64,000 bases of DNA, taken from the NCBI GenBank assembly GCA_035772735.1, contig JASDFA010000002.1:40010501-40074500 (forward strand), read 5' to 3'. Below the pieces are notes generated by a model. The model saw only the letters and a list, made by a program, of their open reading frames with translations, ran no database searches and was not told the origin of the DNA. The translations under genes were made by a program, and so were the position numbers. This DNA is from Datura wrightii. Lineage: Eukaryota > Streptophyta > Magnoliopsida > Solanales > Solanaceae. Shown here piece after piece: positions 1 to 10,900 of the stretch (its first letter is position 1; each line of letters starts with the position of its first letter).

Positions 1-2128
1 AATAGGGTGTGAAGGCATATCAAGATATGTTTGTGATCGTGTTCATCAATGACATTGTTATATACTCCCGGAGTGAGGAAGAACATGCCACTCATTTGAG
101 GATAGTGCTGCAAAAGGATCGTCAGTTGTATGCAAAGTTCAGCAAGTGTGAATTTTGGCTAAACTCGGTAGCATTCCTGGGTTATGTGGTATCAAGTGAA
201 GGCATAAGGGTATATTCCCAGAAGATCGAGGCGGTGAAGAGTTGTCCTAGATCGGTGAATCCTTCAGGAATTCGGAGTTTCTTAGACCTAGCTGGATACC
301 ACCAAAGATTTGTTGAGGGTTTCTCATCTATTGCAACACCGTTGACTAAGTTCACTCCGAAAAGATAAAGTTCCAATGGTCGGATTCTTGTGAGAAAAGC
401 TTCCAAGAGTTGAAGACCCGACTCACTTCAGCACCAGTGTTGACTTTACCTGGAGCACTCATGGCTTTGTAATGTATTATGATGCTTTAAGAGTTAGGCT
501 AGGATGTTTGTTGATGCAGCATGGGAAGGAAATAACATATGCCTCGAGACTTCTGAAAGTTCATGAAAAGAATTATTCGACAAATGATCTTGAGTTGGTC
601 GCGGTGGTGTTAGTACTGAATATATGGCAGCATTACTTGTATGGGGTCCACGGGGATGTATTTACATATCACAAAAGTTTGCAATATGTGTTCACACAAA
701 AAGATCTAAATCTTCGGCAAAGGAGGTGGTTGGAGTTACTAAAGAACTACGACATGAGTGTCCTCTACCACCCGGGCAAGGCTAATGTGGTTACGGATAC
801 GCTTAGTAGACTCTTTATGGAGAGTGTTTCCCACGTGGATGAGGGAAAGGATGTCCACCGACTTGCAAGACTGGGAGTTAGATTGGTCGACTCGTTCAAT
901 TGCAGTGTTGTTGTACATTACAGGCTAGAATCGTCCTCGGTGGTTGATGTTAAATCCTGGCAAGATGAGGATCCAATGTTGAGGAAGCTGAAGGAGGCAG
1001 TGCATTTTCAAAAGGTGGAGGTTTTCTGCCAAGGGGGAGATGGTGTGCTACGATACCAGGGTCGTCTCTGTGTCCCAAATGTTGATGATTTGAGAGTTCA
1101 AATATTGCATGAGGCACATGGTACCAGATATTCTACTCATCCAGGATCCATGAAAATATATCAGGACTTGTGAGAAATCTATTGGTGGGATGGTATGAAA
1201 AAACATATTGCAGAGTTCATAGTAAAATGTCCAAACTGCCAGCAAGTGAAGGTCGAACATCAAAGGCCGGGAGGCGTACTTCAGGATATCAGCATCTCCA
1301 CTTGGAAGTGGGAAGAAATTAATATGGATTTTACTACAAGTCTACCCCGTACTCACCGACAATACGACTCCATTTGGATGGTGGTCGAGAGGTAAACCAA
1401 GGCTGCACATTTTCTACCGGTCAAGACCAAGGATTCAGTGGATGATTATGCTAAGTTATATATTCAGGAGTTGGTTCGACTCCATGGAGTGCCCTTGTTT
1501 ATTATTTAATATTGAGGTACTCAGTTTACCTCTCAATTCTGGCATTCTTTTCAAAAAGGACTTGGGATGCAGGTTAAGCTCGGTATAGCCTTCCATCCGC
1601 AAACAAGGCCAGGAAGAACGAACCATTCAGACCCTCACGGATATATTGAGGGCATGTGTTATGGATTTCAAAGGTAGTTGGGATGATCATTTTCCCTTAA
1701 TCGAGTTCGCCTACAATAACAGTTAACACTCCAGCATCCAAATGGCACCATTCGAGGCTCTTTACGGGCGAAGGTGTGGATCTCCCATCGGATGGTTTGA
1801 GGTTGGCGAGGCAGCTATGATAGGAACAGATTCGGTTCACGAGGTGATGCTGAAGGTACAAATGATAAGGGATCGATTAAAAACCGCACAGAGTCATCAG
1901 AAATCGTATGCTGATGTGAGGAGAAGAGAATTGGAGTTTGATGTGGATGACTGGGTATTTCTAAAGGTATCTCCCATGAGGGGAGTCATGCGGTTTGGGA
2001 AGAAAGGTAAACTCTGTCCTCCTATGTTGGTCCCTACCGGGTTGTGAGGAGAGTTGGTAAGGTGGCGTATGAGTTGGACTTGCCATCGGAGTTATCTTTG
2101 CTTCATCCCGTTTTCCATGTGTTTCTTC
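1..2128 (+). mobile_element. TEK-1: Tekay/Del-like chromovirus, left part (pol only)
   Basis: This is the left part of a plus-strand Ty3/gypsy chromovirus, entering the window inside reverse transcriptase. RT, RNase H, integrase and the start of the post-integrase region follow in that order. The element breaks off at 2128, where ATH-1 is inserted. It resumes at 18961, in the chromodomain region, after a 5 bp target site duplication (tcttc at 2124-2128, gcttc at 18961-18965, one mismatch). The undisturbed version of the same site can be read in TEK-2 near 32315, which confirms that the two halves were once contiguous. Confidence 0.93.
9..2128 (+). pseudogene. Broken chromoviral pol (RT, RNase H, integrase)
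   Basis: This is a decayed pol gene. Positions 9-368 encode the end of the RT palm; the catalytic YxDD box reads FINDI, so a catalytic Asp has been lost, and the connection FLGYVV is visible. Positions 472-1173 encode RNase H (YYDALRVRLGCLLMQHGK, then HKSLQYVFTQKDLNLRQRRW) and run into the integrase zinc-binding His pair. Positions 1195-1395 supply the CPNCQQVK cysteines and the start of the integrase core (WKWEEINMDF). Positions 1742-2047 carry the MAPFEALYGRRC motif and the region before the chromodomain. Frameshifts and stops separate these blocks, for example near 366, 1173 and 1395. It cannot encode a working polyprotein. Confidence 0.92.
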
Positions 2129-3548
2129 TGTTCGCGTGATTTATGGGGTATCGAAAATGACACGCAAGTGCATGTGGTCGAACAAGTAGTAAAGTGGCTT
2201 TAGTAAGCCAAGTATCGATTCCACAGAGACTTGGATGAAATGCAATTTGCTCAAGTGTCCTATATTTCTATTCTAAAAATGCAGACAACAGTGTAACCAA
2301 GAGTTTGATATTTTGTTTTATAATTTTTATGCTAAAGCTAAAACAATATCTACTTTGAGTCTGAACTATGAATGAGAGCATGCTGAGGTTAAACGAACAT
2401 GTAATGAAATTAATTATCATCATAATTTGGTTAATCTTTTCCTCCGGTTGCTAGCCAAGAACATTTGTCAAGAGATTAAAACTCTCGTATTTAACCTCAC
2501 TTAAGAATCATGAACCATCCACCTACATTTCTGTGATTAAATGCAATTCATGTTCTGGCCATACAAACCCGGTTCCTAAATTGACTAATATGACTTTCAG
2601 GTATATTTCTATCCTGAAAGCAAATCAGTACTCAATTTTCCCAAACCAAGTAAAGAACATATCCTATTAATTCACAACTTTCCAATTTCTTACTCTCTCG
2701 AGTGAAACCGGACTTTTTAGATATACATTAACGTAGGCCACACATTAATGCAGTAAGAACAAGAATTAATAGAACAACCATGGAAGAAAAGATGAAAAAC
2801 CAAAGAATCAATGATCACATTTCATCACAATTGTTCATAGCCTCAGCAAGAAGAGGAATTAGCCACTCATTTGTGGATTAAACATCTTTAAATGAGTGTT
2901 AATCATACAAGCAATTGAAGTAAAGAGGAAAGAAAGAGAGAAAAACCCTGATATTTTTATCCCCTCAACTGCCTGTAACCCACGTTCTTGCTCCACCAAG
3001 TCAGAATATTGAAAAATGAACCTAAGTGTTCTATTTATACTGGTGGGAATTTTTCTCGGAATAACGAGCAACGTGTCACGGAGTGTATCGCGGAGCACTG
3101 CCTCCGTGACACGCTACGGACGCGGACCTTCACTGAAACTGGGGGTGCAGGAATTAAAGCCCAACGTGGCACGACGTGCAACGCGGAGCCAAGCCACCGT
3201 GCCACGGACCTGACGCGGACCCTCTCTGGAATTTGGGTGAAATTTCCCTATCCAGGCAGAAGGCCTCCGCGATGGCAGCGTGACACAGCTCCATCACGGA
3301 GCCCCTTTATTTCATGCTGTCCAATGTCTTGTCCCTTGCTCGCATCCAAGTTCAACCCCGATATCTTCCAACATGCATTTAAGCTTCCCAAAATTACATT
3401 TTACCTGCAAAACAATGCTAATCATGTTGGTTAGTATAAATTTACTTTTTATTACCACTTACATGAGAATGTATACACATTGATAGATAAACAAGGCTAA
3501 AATGGCACTTTTGAGTATCACTTGGGCATATAAATTTGCCCAAGATCA
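2129..3548 (-). repeat. ATH-1 left LTR (3' LTR in element sense)
   Basis: A 1,420 bp LTR, TG at 2129 and CA at 3547-3548 on the plus strand. It matches the right LTR at 17541-18960 over its whole length, with few substitutions. In element sense it starts TGATCTTGGG, has the three-palindrome U3 block at 3072-3303, and a TATA-like TATAAATAG on the minus strand at 3031-3039. Confidence 0.95.
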
Positions 3549-3565
3549 CTTACCCCACCCTTAAA
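3549..3565 (-). promoter_or_regulatory. Polypurine tract of ATH-1
   Basis: On the minus strand a purine-rich run, AAGGGTGGGGTAAG, ends directly at the 3' LTR. This is the expected plus-strand DNA primer. The sister elements have AAGTGTGGGGTAAG at the same place. Confidence 0.85.
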
Positions 3566-5430
3566 TCCTTGTTCGTCCTCGAACAACAATTCTACACTTC
3601 ATGCAATTTACATCCCAACCTCGCTACTTTGGTTCGACAATTTAGGCTACGGTCATACCGATTATTCAATACAACAAATCATTAAGAAAACATGCATGGT
3701 CCTATCAATGCAATGACCTTCAATACATCAAGACCTCATAGAATTAAGAATCGACCCTCGATATTGGCAAACTCATGCAAATCAACTGATCAAGATATTC
3801 GACACGAAAATTAATCTCTCATCAAGCATATGCCCTCACAACACAAGAGAATCTTCCCCCTTTTTTTTTTGTTTTGCTCATATGAACTCACAAAAATTCA
3901 AGCAGGGGCATGTAAACACAATTTCGCTCTCTCTCCCAAAAGAATTCACATGCATCATGTCATGACCCATAAGCTTGCCCTTAGTGTATTACTCCACTAA
4001 TATAATGAAGTGCGATGTAAGATCACGTAGGACTTTAACTGGTTGTAATGGAAGCTATGGAACTAGTAAATATTGGGTTAGCCAATAATAGCCACTAGCA
4101 TCCTTAAGCGCCTTTTCAACACATCCCATCCACTCATTGACGTTGTTTCTTTTTTTTTTTCTTTCATCATCCCATTCTTGATGTTTTTCTTTAGTATGGC
4201 CCATCGTATTAAGCACACTTGACACAAAAACAAAGATTATTCATGCACCTTCATTAAAGTTTATTTATAGCAAGTGCACCTTCAACCTTTTCTTTTCTTC
4301 TATCACTCTGCTTTTCTTTTTCTTTTCACCATTCTCACTCTTTGACACTTTTGGAAAATGATTTTCTCTTCTTAAGCGCTCAAGAGGTTTGTATAGACTT
4401 TACGGCTAACGAAAAGAAGGGATCAAGCTCTGTTTACACTTTATGATGAAAGAAAAAAATAATAGGCTAAAGGCTCAACGGGCTGACTAATGTATACAAT
4501 CAAGGTAGGTACAATAAGGAAAAATAGAAACTCTTGGTTAAGACAAAGAAATGCCTACATCCTTTCCCACAATACACCTCCTTCATTTCGTTTTGTACAC
4601 ACACCAGGCATGTTATAGACACTTCACAATAGCATGGAATAACAACACCTCACTTCACACTTTTTGCACATGCTCAATTCAAGATGTATTCACAGACTCT
4701 TCAATCAGCTAATTACAGGAATTCAAACATTAAGCCTCAATCACACTGAATCGAACTCTATGGCCTAGGTATCTCAACATATTTACAAAGTTGCATGCTT
4801 TCATACGAATCACCTTTGCATTTTAAATATCATGTACAACACGCAACCAGAATTTTTCAACCATATAGTAACTACAGGTTTTGGGATGCAACCCACCAAA
4901 AAAAAATAACTGAAAAATAATTGCGAAAAAAAACACTACTCCTAACGATTACATTTCCCTTAAGGTGGTCGTCATCCATCCATCATAGGGAACGGTCACT
5001 ACTATGACTTCGGTTCAATGGGACCATTCTCGGTAAAAGAACCAAAAACAAAAGCTGAGAAACCCAAGAAGTAAAAAATGTCGAAAATATCGATCATTTC
5101 GATAGAAAAAATATGTACAAAATTTTTTAAATTTTTTTAAAAAAATATCGATATTTCGATAACAACTATATGTACAGAATTAGAATCAGCTAGCAACATT
5201 TAGCAACACACATCAATTTCACATAAATTTACAAATACAAAACAACAACTTAACAATTCACAACTCACAGGGAACAACAAAATTTCACATGCACGACAAC
5301 AGATTAGGGCATACATACAAAACAGCACAACCCATCACCTAACTACACTAACCCCACACTTAGCTCGAACACTGTCCCCAGTGTTCAAAAAAATTAAAAT
5401 AGCACAAAATCGGGTGGTGGAACGCCCTGA
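3566..5430 (-). other. ATH-1 3' non-coding region
   Basis: About 1.9 kb between the third ORF and the PPT. I see no coding signal. It is conserved in layout in all four ATH elements: pyrimidine-rich stretches, a repeated ATCGAT...ATCGAT or TTTCGAT inverted motif around 5085-5165, and a hairpin near the ORF stop. The length is similar in all copies (1.8-1.9 kb). Confidence 0.8.
5350..5386 (-). promoter_or_regulatory. PPT-like box plus hairpin after third ORF (ATH-1)
   Basis: Just downstream of the third ORF stop, the perfect 8 bp inverted repeat GAACACTG-TCCC-CAGTGTTC lies at 5367-5386. It is followed in element sense by AAGTGTGGGGTTAG at about 5350-5362. Both parts are present at the same place in ATH-2, ATH-3 and ATH-4. 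Confidence 0.75.
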
Positions 5431-6651
5431 TCAGTCAAAGTATTTCACTTCTTCGTCGGGTGCTGTTGCTTCATCTCCCATGTCTGAGTCGCCCCCGTCG
5501 TCATCATCGGACTCCACATCGGAGTCCTCCGGACGTGTCTCCTCATCTGTGAGGACGTCATCATCTGTGGGCTCTACAAATGCTGGCCCCACTCGGCATA
5601 GAGCCCTGGCGTTCTCGTCGAAGGGGTAGTCTAGCTCGAGCTTCCACAGCTCCTCCTCTGTCGCTGGCCTCCCGCCTATCTTCAGCTGGAGCATCTGCAT
5701 CCCATACATTCGAGCCATATATTGGTCATCACGAGCATGTCGCTCGCCAAGTGTAAGCACTGGCCCGTGTGTGGTGTCGGGAGCCTTAGTTTTAGTAACA
5801 TCTAAGGCCCGCCGCTCCAACTGCGGGATATAATCAAGGGCCTCCTCCTCAACATCTAGGCCCCTGAGGAAGGTGGTCAGTAGTCCACCAAAGCCATACC
5901 TGTGCCCCTGATGCAACCGGGCTCTCTTCATGGCGGAGATAATCACCGCCCCCACGTTGATCTCCAGCCCTTTCATCAGGGAATACACCAGGCATACACG
6001 GTACCGGGTTACATCTATCATATATACCCCCGGGATGAGGCATGATCAGACTATCTTCAGCCATATTCTGGCTTCCCTGTTCATCTGTGAATAGGGCAGA
6101 GTCTGATGGTAGCCCCTCTCTTTGTGTCTGCTCCATCTAGCTGTCGATCAGGTCCCACACAATATGCGTCTAATGTCCGCATACGGTGGGGTAATGTTCA
6201 ACTGTCGGAGTACGTGGGCATCTATGTACTGCGCTCCTATGATGGCATTGAGGTGGTGGGGCTCCAAGGTGACTATTTGCCCTCTGATTTTGATGGTGAG
6301 ACTTCTGATAGTCAGGTTCCAGTTGGCATAGAACTCCCAAACCAGGTGCAAATTACATTCCTTGGGCTCTTCAAAGATGAAGTTGAGCCCAGCTGCCTCG
6401 ATACGGTGGACCATCCTAGGAAACTCCTGTGCCAATGGTTCCCATGCTATATGCTCCTCGGGGAAATATTTGTTTTCTTTGTGATTTACGTACCACTTTT
6501 TCCCCTCATCAGTCACCCATCTTGTTCCGTATTAGCGGCGTTGGCCGCGTGGAACTGCTGGTGCTGCTGGGACTGCTATGCCCAGTCTGATTCACTTCCT
6601 TCCGGCGCCCGAAGTTGATGCGCCTTTCCCTTTCTCTTGCGTGATTGCCAT
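5431..6651 (-). pseudogene. Third ORF of ATH-1 (env-position protein), broken
   Basis: This ORF lies between pol and the 3' LTR, where Athila elements carry an env-like gene. I recognise the plant-specific domain often labelled 'putative plant transposon protein', with the block WEFYANW, the run LRQLNITPPYADIRR and LVYSLMKGLEINVGAV. The N-terminus is basic and the tail is strongly acidic (SDVESDDDDGGDSDMGDE). No signal peptide or clear transmembrane segment is seen. The start is ATG at 6651-6649, 5 nt after a conserved splice acceptor. At least three nonsense changes occur, two in the N-terminal part and one near 6147, so it is a pseudogene. Its function is unknown; 'env' is a positional label only. 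Confidence 0.85.
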
Positions 6652-6656
6652 TTTAC

Positions 6657-7340
6657 CTGTCAACCCAAGTAGACAAGATTAATGTTAAGCTAATGGATAT
6701 TAACTTTGGTTAAGGTCGGGTTAAGCTAGGTTACCCCATACTTAGTCCTTAGCTACAGTTACAACAATACGGCAAGATTATCTTTATTTACACACAATAA
6801 CAACTATACAATCATGCTTAGTGCGTTCGAAGAATTCGATGGTATATCTTCTGTACTACTCAGACTTCGTACAGCTAATTCCATCACTACCATCTCTAAC
6901 ATTTTACCATCGCACTTAGCAAGGAAAAACAAAGAAACAAAAACAACAATAAGAATTTATCTACACGAACCTATACAACCAACCAAATTCTTACAAATTT
7001 CAACATTCCCTTAACCCGAGAATCCGTCGTTCTATTAACATCCTAACAATTAGTACATCGACTCATCTCATTCAACATGTACATCCCGGCATGGAATTCC
7101 CAAGTTCACTACATTCTCAACTTCAAATTCAAAAACAAGCCCTAGAAATGATATTATCAAGCAATTCGATTAATTTATGCAATTGACAAGTTCAAGCAAT
7201 CATAACGACATTTTCAACACTCATCAACAACAATTCAATTGAATTCATGATTAATTTCTACTTAGGGCAATTTAGCTCACCTCACATACTCAATATCGAA
7301 GAAATTCGACGAGAATTTGAGAGGAAATCGAAAAACATAC
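6657..7340 (-). other. Predicted 5' UTR intron of the third ORF (ATH-1)
   Basis: Read on the minus strand, AAG|GTATGT at 7340 is a good plant donor and TTGACAG|GTAAAATG at 6657 is a good acceptor, giving a 684 bp intron. The spliced exon would begin 5 nt before the ORF start codon. The same two sites recur in ATH-2, ATH-3 and ATH-4 (703, 705 and 634 bp). A PPT-like box (AAGTATGGGGTAAC) lies inside it at about 6733-6746. Confidence 0.65.
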
Positions 7341-7494
7341 CTTGACTTTGAAGAATCGAAGAAAACTTGTTGAATTTCTTGGCCTACTCCATGTCACGTT
7401 GATGGGGGATGGGTTTTGGGGGGTTTGGTCGCGGAGAGATTGAAAAATAAGGGAAAAGGGAGGATTTTCGAGGTTAAAAGTAGGGAAATCGCGC

Positions 7495-7700
7495 GGGTCA
7501 CCCGGTGACCCGGTGTGACCCATCGCGATATACACGGCAACGTGTCATGGAGTGTATCGCGATGCACTGCCTCCGTGACACGGATCCATCACGAGCCTGT
7601 TCTGGAATTTTTTAAAAATTTCCAGATTATACCTCAACGTGTCACGGAGGTAACGCGGAGGTCCACCTCCGTGACACGGAGCTATCGCCCCAGCTCACTG
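7495..7700 (-). promoter_or_regulatory. Internal palindrome cassette upstream of third ORF (ATH-1, first copy)
   Basis: Two imperfect hairpins with arms CGTGTCACGGAG / CTCCGTGACACG lie at 7541-7583 and 7638-7680. A further inverted repeat, GGGTCACC-C-GGTGACCC, lies at about 7498-7515. The same hairpin type fills the U3 of the LTRs just upstream of the TATA box. The cassette sits between the pol end and the third ORF intron. An internal promoter is an inference, not shown. Confidence 0.6.
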
Positions 7701-7929
7701 TTTGCCACTTTTTATTAATTTTCATACCTCGACTTTTCCTTTGCGATTCCGTGCATATTTTCCTCCGTTTGACCTGAAATTCATCTCACTATACAAATTG
7801 GTTAGAATTATAGGTTTCAATCTAATTACAAATAAAACAAAAACTAAAACGAAAAGTTTTGTAGTAAATCAAGAAAAAGAAAAAGAAAAATCTATTTACA
7901 CTTTACAAAAAGAAAGAAAATCTTTTTTT

Positions 7930-7979
7930 CACGGGTTTCCTCCCATGCAGCGCCTGGTTTACCGTCGCGGCTCGACGTC
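7930..7979 (-). promoter_or_regulatory. Post-pol stem-loop motif (ATH-1, first copy)
   Basis: In element sense this block is a GC-rich segment followed by a stem-loop of the form CACGGGAGGCAACCCGTG. Here it is slightly mutated (CCCATG in the plus-strand arm). It lies just after the pol stop. The same block occurs at 11975, 27569, 38516 and 56945. Confidence 0.7.
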
Positions 7980-7986
7980 GTTAAGC

Positions 7987-10900
7987 TTAGTTGTCCGCTA
8001 GGGTGATGGACGATTTCTCTCGATCACTGTCCTCCCCCCATTAGTGCTTACACCTCTGGCCATTTACTAAGAACGTGGCTCCGATCTTCTTGCCACAACT
8101 CTACTGCCCCGTGCGGGGTCATTCTTACCACTTCAAATGGTCCCGACCATTTAGACCTCAGCTTTCCTGGAAACAACTTTAATCTTGAATTGAAGAGCAA
8201 GACTTTCTGTCCCGTCTCGAAAATGCGATGCACCACATGCTTGTCATGCCATCTTTTCGTTCTTTCCTTGTAGTACTTGGCACTCTCATAGGCATGCCAG
8301 CGGAACTCCTCAAGTTCACTGAGCTGCATTAGTCTCTTCTTGCCCGCCAGGTCTAAGTCCATATTTAGCTTCCTGACAGGACAAAAGGCTCGGTGCTCTA
8401 ACTCCACCGAAAGATGACATGCTTTACCATAGACCAGTCGGTATGGTTAGGTTCCAATCGGTGTCTTGTAAGCAGTTCTGTACGCCCACAACTCATCATC
8501 AAGTTTGCTTGACCAATCATTCCGTTGTGTATTTACCGTTTTCTGGAGAATCTGCTTCACTTCTCTATTTTACACCTCTACTTGCCCACTAGTTTGGGGG
8601 TGGTATGCTGTCGCCACTTTGTGATGCACCCCATACTTGGCTAGTAATTTCTTGAAACTTGCATTGACAAAATGAGCCCCTCCATCGCTGATAATGGCTC
8701 GGGGTGTCCCGAACCTAGTGAGGATATGTTTTTTCACAAACATCGTTACTACCTTGTTGTCATTCCTGAGACAAGCTATTGCTTCCACCCATTTTGATAC
8801 ATAATCTACGGCCACCAAGATGTAACGATTACCAAATGACGGTGGGAATGGGCCCATAAAATCAATGCCCCATACATCAAAGGGCTCAACTTCCAGTATA
8901 TTTTGCAGCGGCATCTATTGTCTTCTGCCAATTGCTCCTGTACGCTGACATCTATCACACATTTTGACATACGCCATAGAGTCTCTGAACAGTGTCGGCC
9001 AAAAGAAACCTGACTGTAGAACCTTGTGTGCTGTTCGCTCGCCTCCATGATGACCCCTATACAATGAAGAATGACAGCCCGTCAACACCTCTGCAATCTG
9101 ACTCTCTGGGATGCATCTTCTCATTACCTGATCTGGTCCTTGTTTAAATAAGTATGGTTCATCCCAAACAAAGTGTCGGCAATCATGGCTCAATTTCCTT
9201 CTCTGCTGGTCTGTTGCCTCAGGTGGGTAGACTCCGCTCACTAGCAAGTTGACTATGTCTGCGTACCAGGGAACTTCAGCTTCCCCAACTGCCAAGAGTT
9301 TCTCATCTGGGAACTCTTCATTTATGTTATCACTTTCCATCACATGCGACCGGCTTTCCAATCGTGATAGGTGATCTGCTACCTGATTCTTGCTCCCCTT
9401 TCTGTCTTTGATCTCAAGGTTGAACTCCTGCAATAACAAGATCCATCTGATCAACCTGGGCTTAGCATCCTTCTTGTTGAATAGGTACCGAATCGCTGCA
9501 TGGTCTGTGTACACCACAACTTTCGAACCCACCAAATAGGACCTGAATTTGTCAAATGCAAACACCAAGGCTAGCATTACCTTCTTTGTGACTGTGTAAT
9601 TGCTTTGGGCCGTATTCAACGTTTTGCTTGCATAATGAATAAAATGAAAGATTCTATTTTTTCTTTGCCCCAATACGGCTCCCACAGCCACATCACTAGC
9701 ATCACACATCAACTCAAATGGTTGTTCCCAGTCTAGAGAAGTAAGGATAGGTGCTTCTATCAATTTCTGCTTCAACTCTTCAAATGCTTTAACACACTCA
9801 TCATTCAACTCAAACTTCACCTCTTTTTCTAGCAATCTGCATAGTGGTCTAGAAATTTTGGAAAAGTTTTTGATGAATCGTCTGTAGAATCCTGCATGCC
9901 TAAGAAAACTGCGCACACCTTTCACTAACACAGGTGGTGGCAACTTTTCAATAACCTCGATCTTAACACGATCGACTTCCAACCCCTTTCGAGACACTTT
10001 GTGGACAAGGACAATACCCTCCTTCACTAAGAAGTGGCATTTCTCCCAGTTTAGTACAAGGTTGAATTCCTCACAATGAGACAGCACCCTGTCAAGATTC
10101 TGCAAACAAGTAGCAAACGAATTACCGAAAACAGAAAAATCATCCATAAATACCTCAACAAAATCCTCCACCATGTCATGGAAAATAGCCATCATGCATC
10201 TCTGGAATGTGGCGGGTGCATTGCATAACCCAAACGGCATTCGCCTGAAAGCATATGTCCCATAAGGACAGGTAAAAGTAGTCTTCTCTTGATCTTTCGG
10301 AGCTATGGCTATTTGGTTATAACCAGAGTACCCATCCAGGAAACAATAATATTCCTGTCCCGCCAACCTATCCAATATTTGATCAATAAACGGGATGGGG
10401 TAATGATCTTTCCTCGTGGCTTCATTCAGCTTCTTGTAATCCATGCAAATCTACCAGCCTGTGACGGTTCGGGTAGGAATCAACTCATTTTTCTCATTGG
10501 TGACCACAGTCATCCCCCCTTTCTTTGGAACACACTGAACGGGGCTGACCCATTCACTGTCTGAAATCGGGTAGACCACACCTGCATCAAGCCACTTGAT
10601 TATTTCTTTCCTCACCACATCCTTCATTGCTGGATTTAGTCTCCATTGCGGCTGAACGGTTTGTTTGGCTCCTGTCTCCATGAATATCCTGTGTGTGCAA
10701 AAAGCTGGATTGATACCCTGAATGTCTGACATTTTCCAACCCATTGCTTTCTTCCTCTTTCTGAGGACACCCAATGCTTCCTTCTCCTGTGCCTCCGTCA
10801 AGTCTGTAGAGATGATGACTGGTAACGTCTCATCCTCCCCCAAAAAGATATATTTTAAATGGGGAGTCAATTCTTTCAGCTCTAGCTTCGATGCCTCCTC

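Noticed and set aside
3072..3303. Short spaced repeats resembling a CRISPR array
   Set aside because: Only three non-identical palindromic modules with conserved spacers, inside an LTR of a plant element.
2988..3483. Plus-strand open frames over the ATH-1 left LTR, with similar ones at 18401-18895, 22742-23140, 31190-31588, 33574-33858 and 40597-40881
   Set aside because: They lie antisense to the LTR and are created by the GC-rich palindromes. They recur only because the LTR recurs and show no domain.
5431..6651. A true retroviral envelope gene
   Set aside because: The position fits, but no signal peptide, membrane segment or glycoprotein features are visible in any of the four copies.
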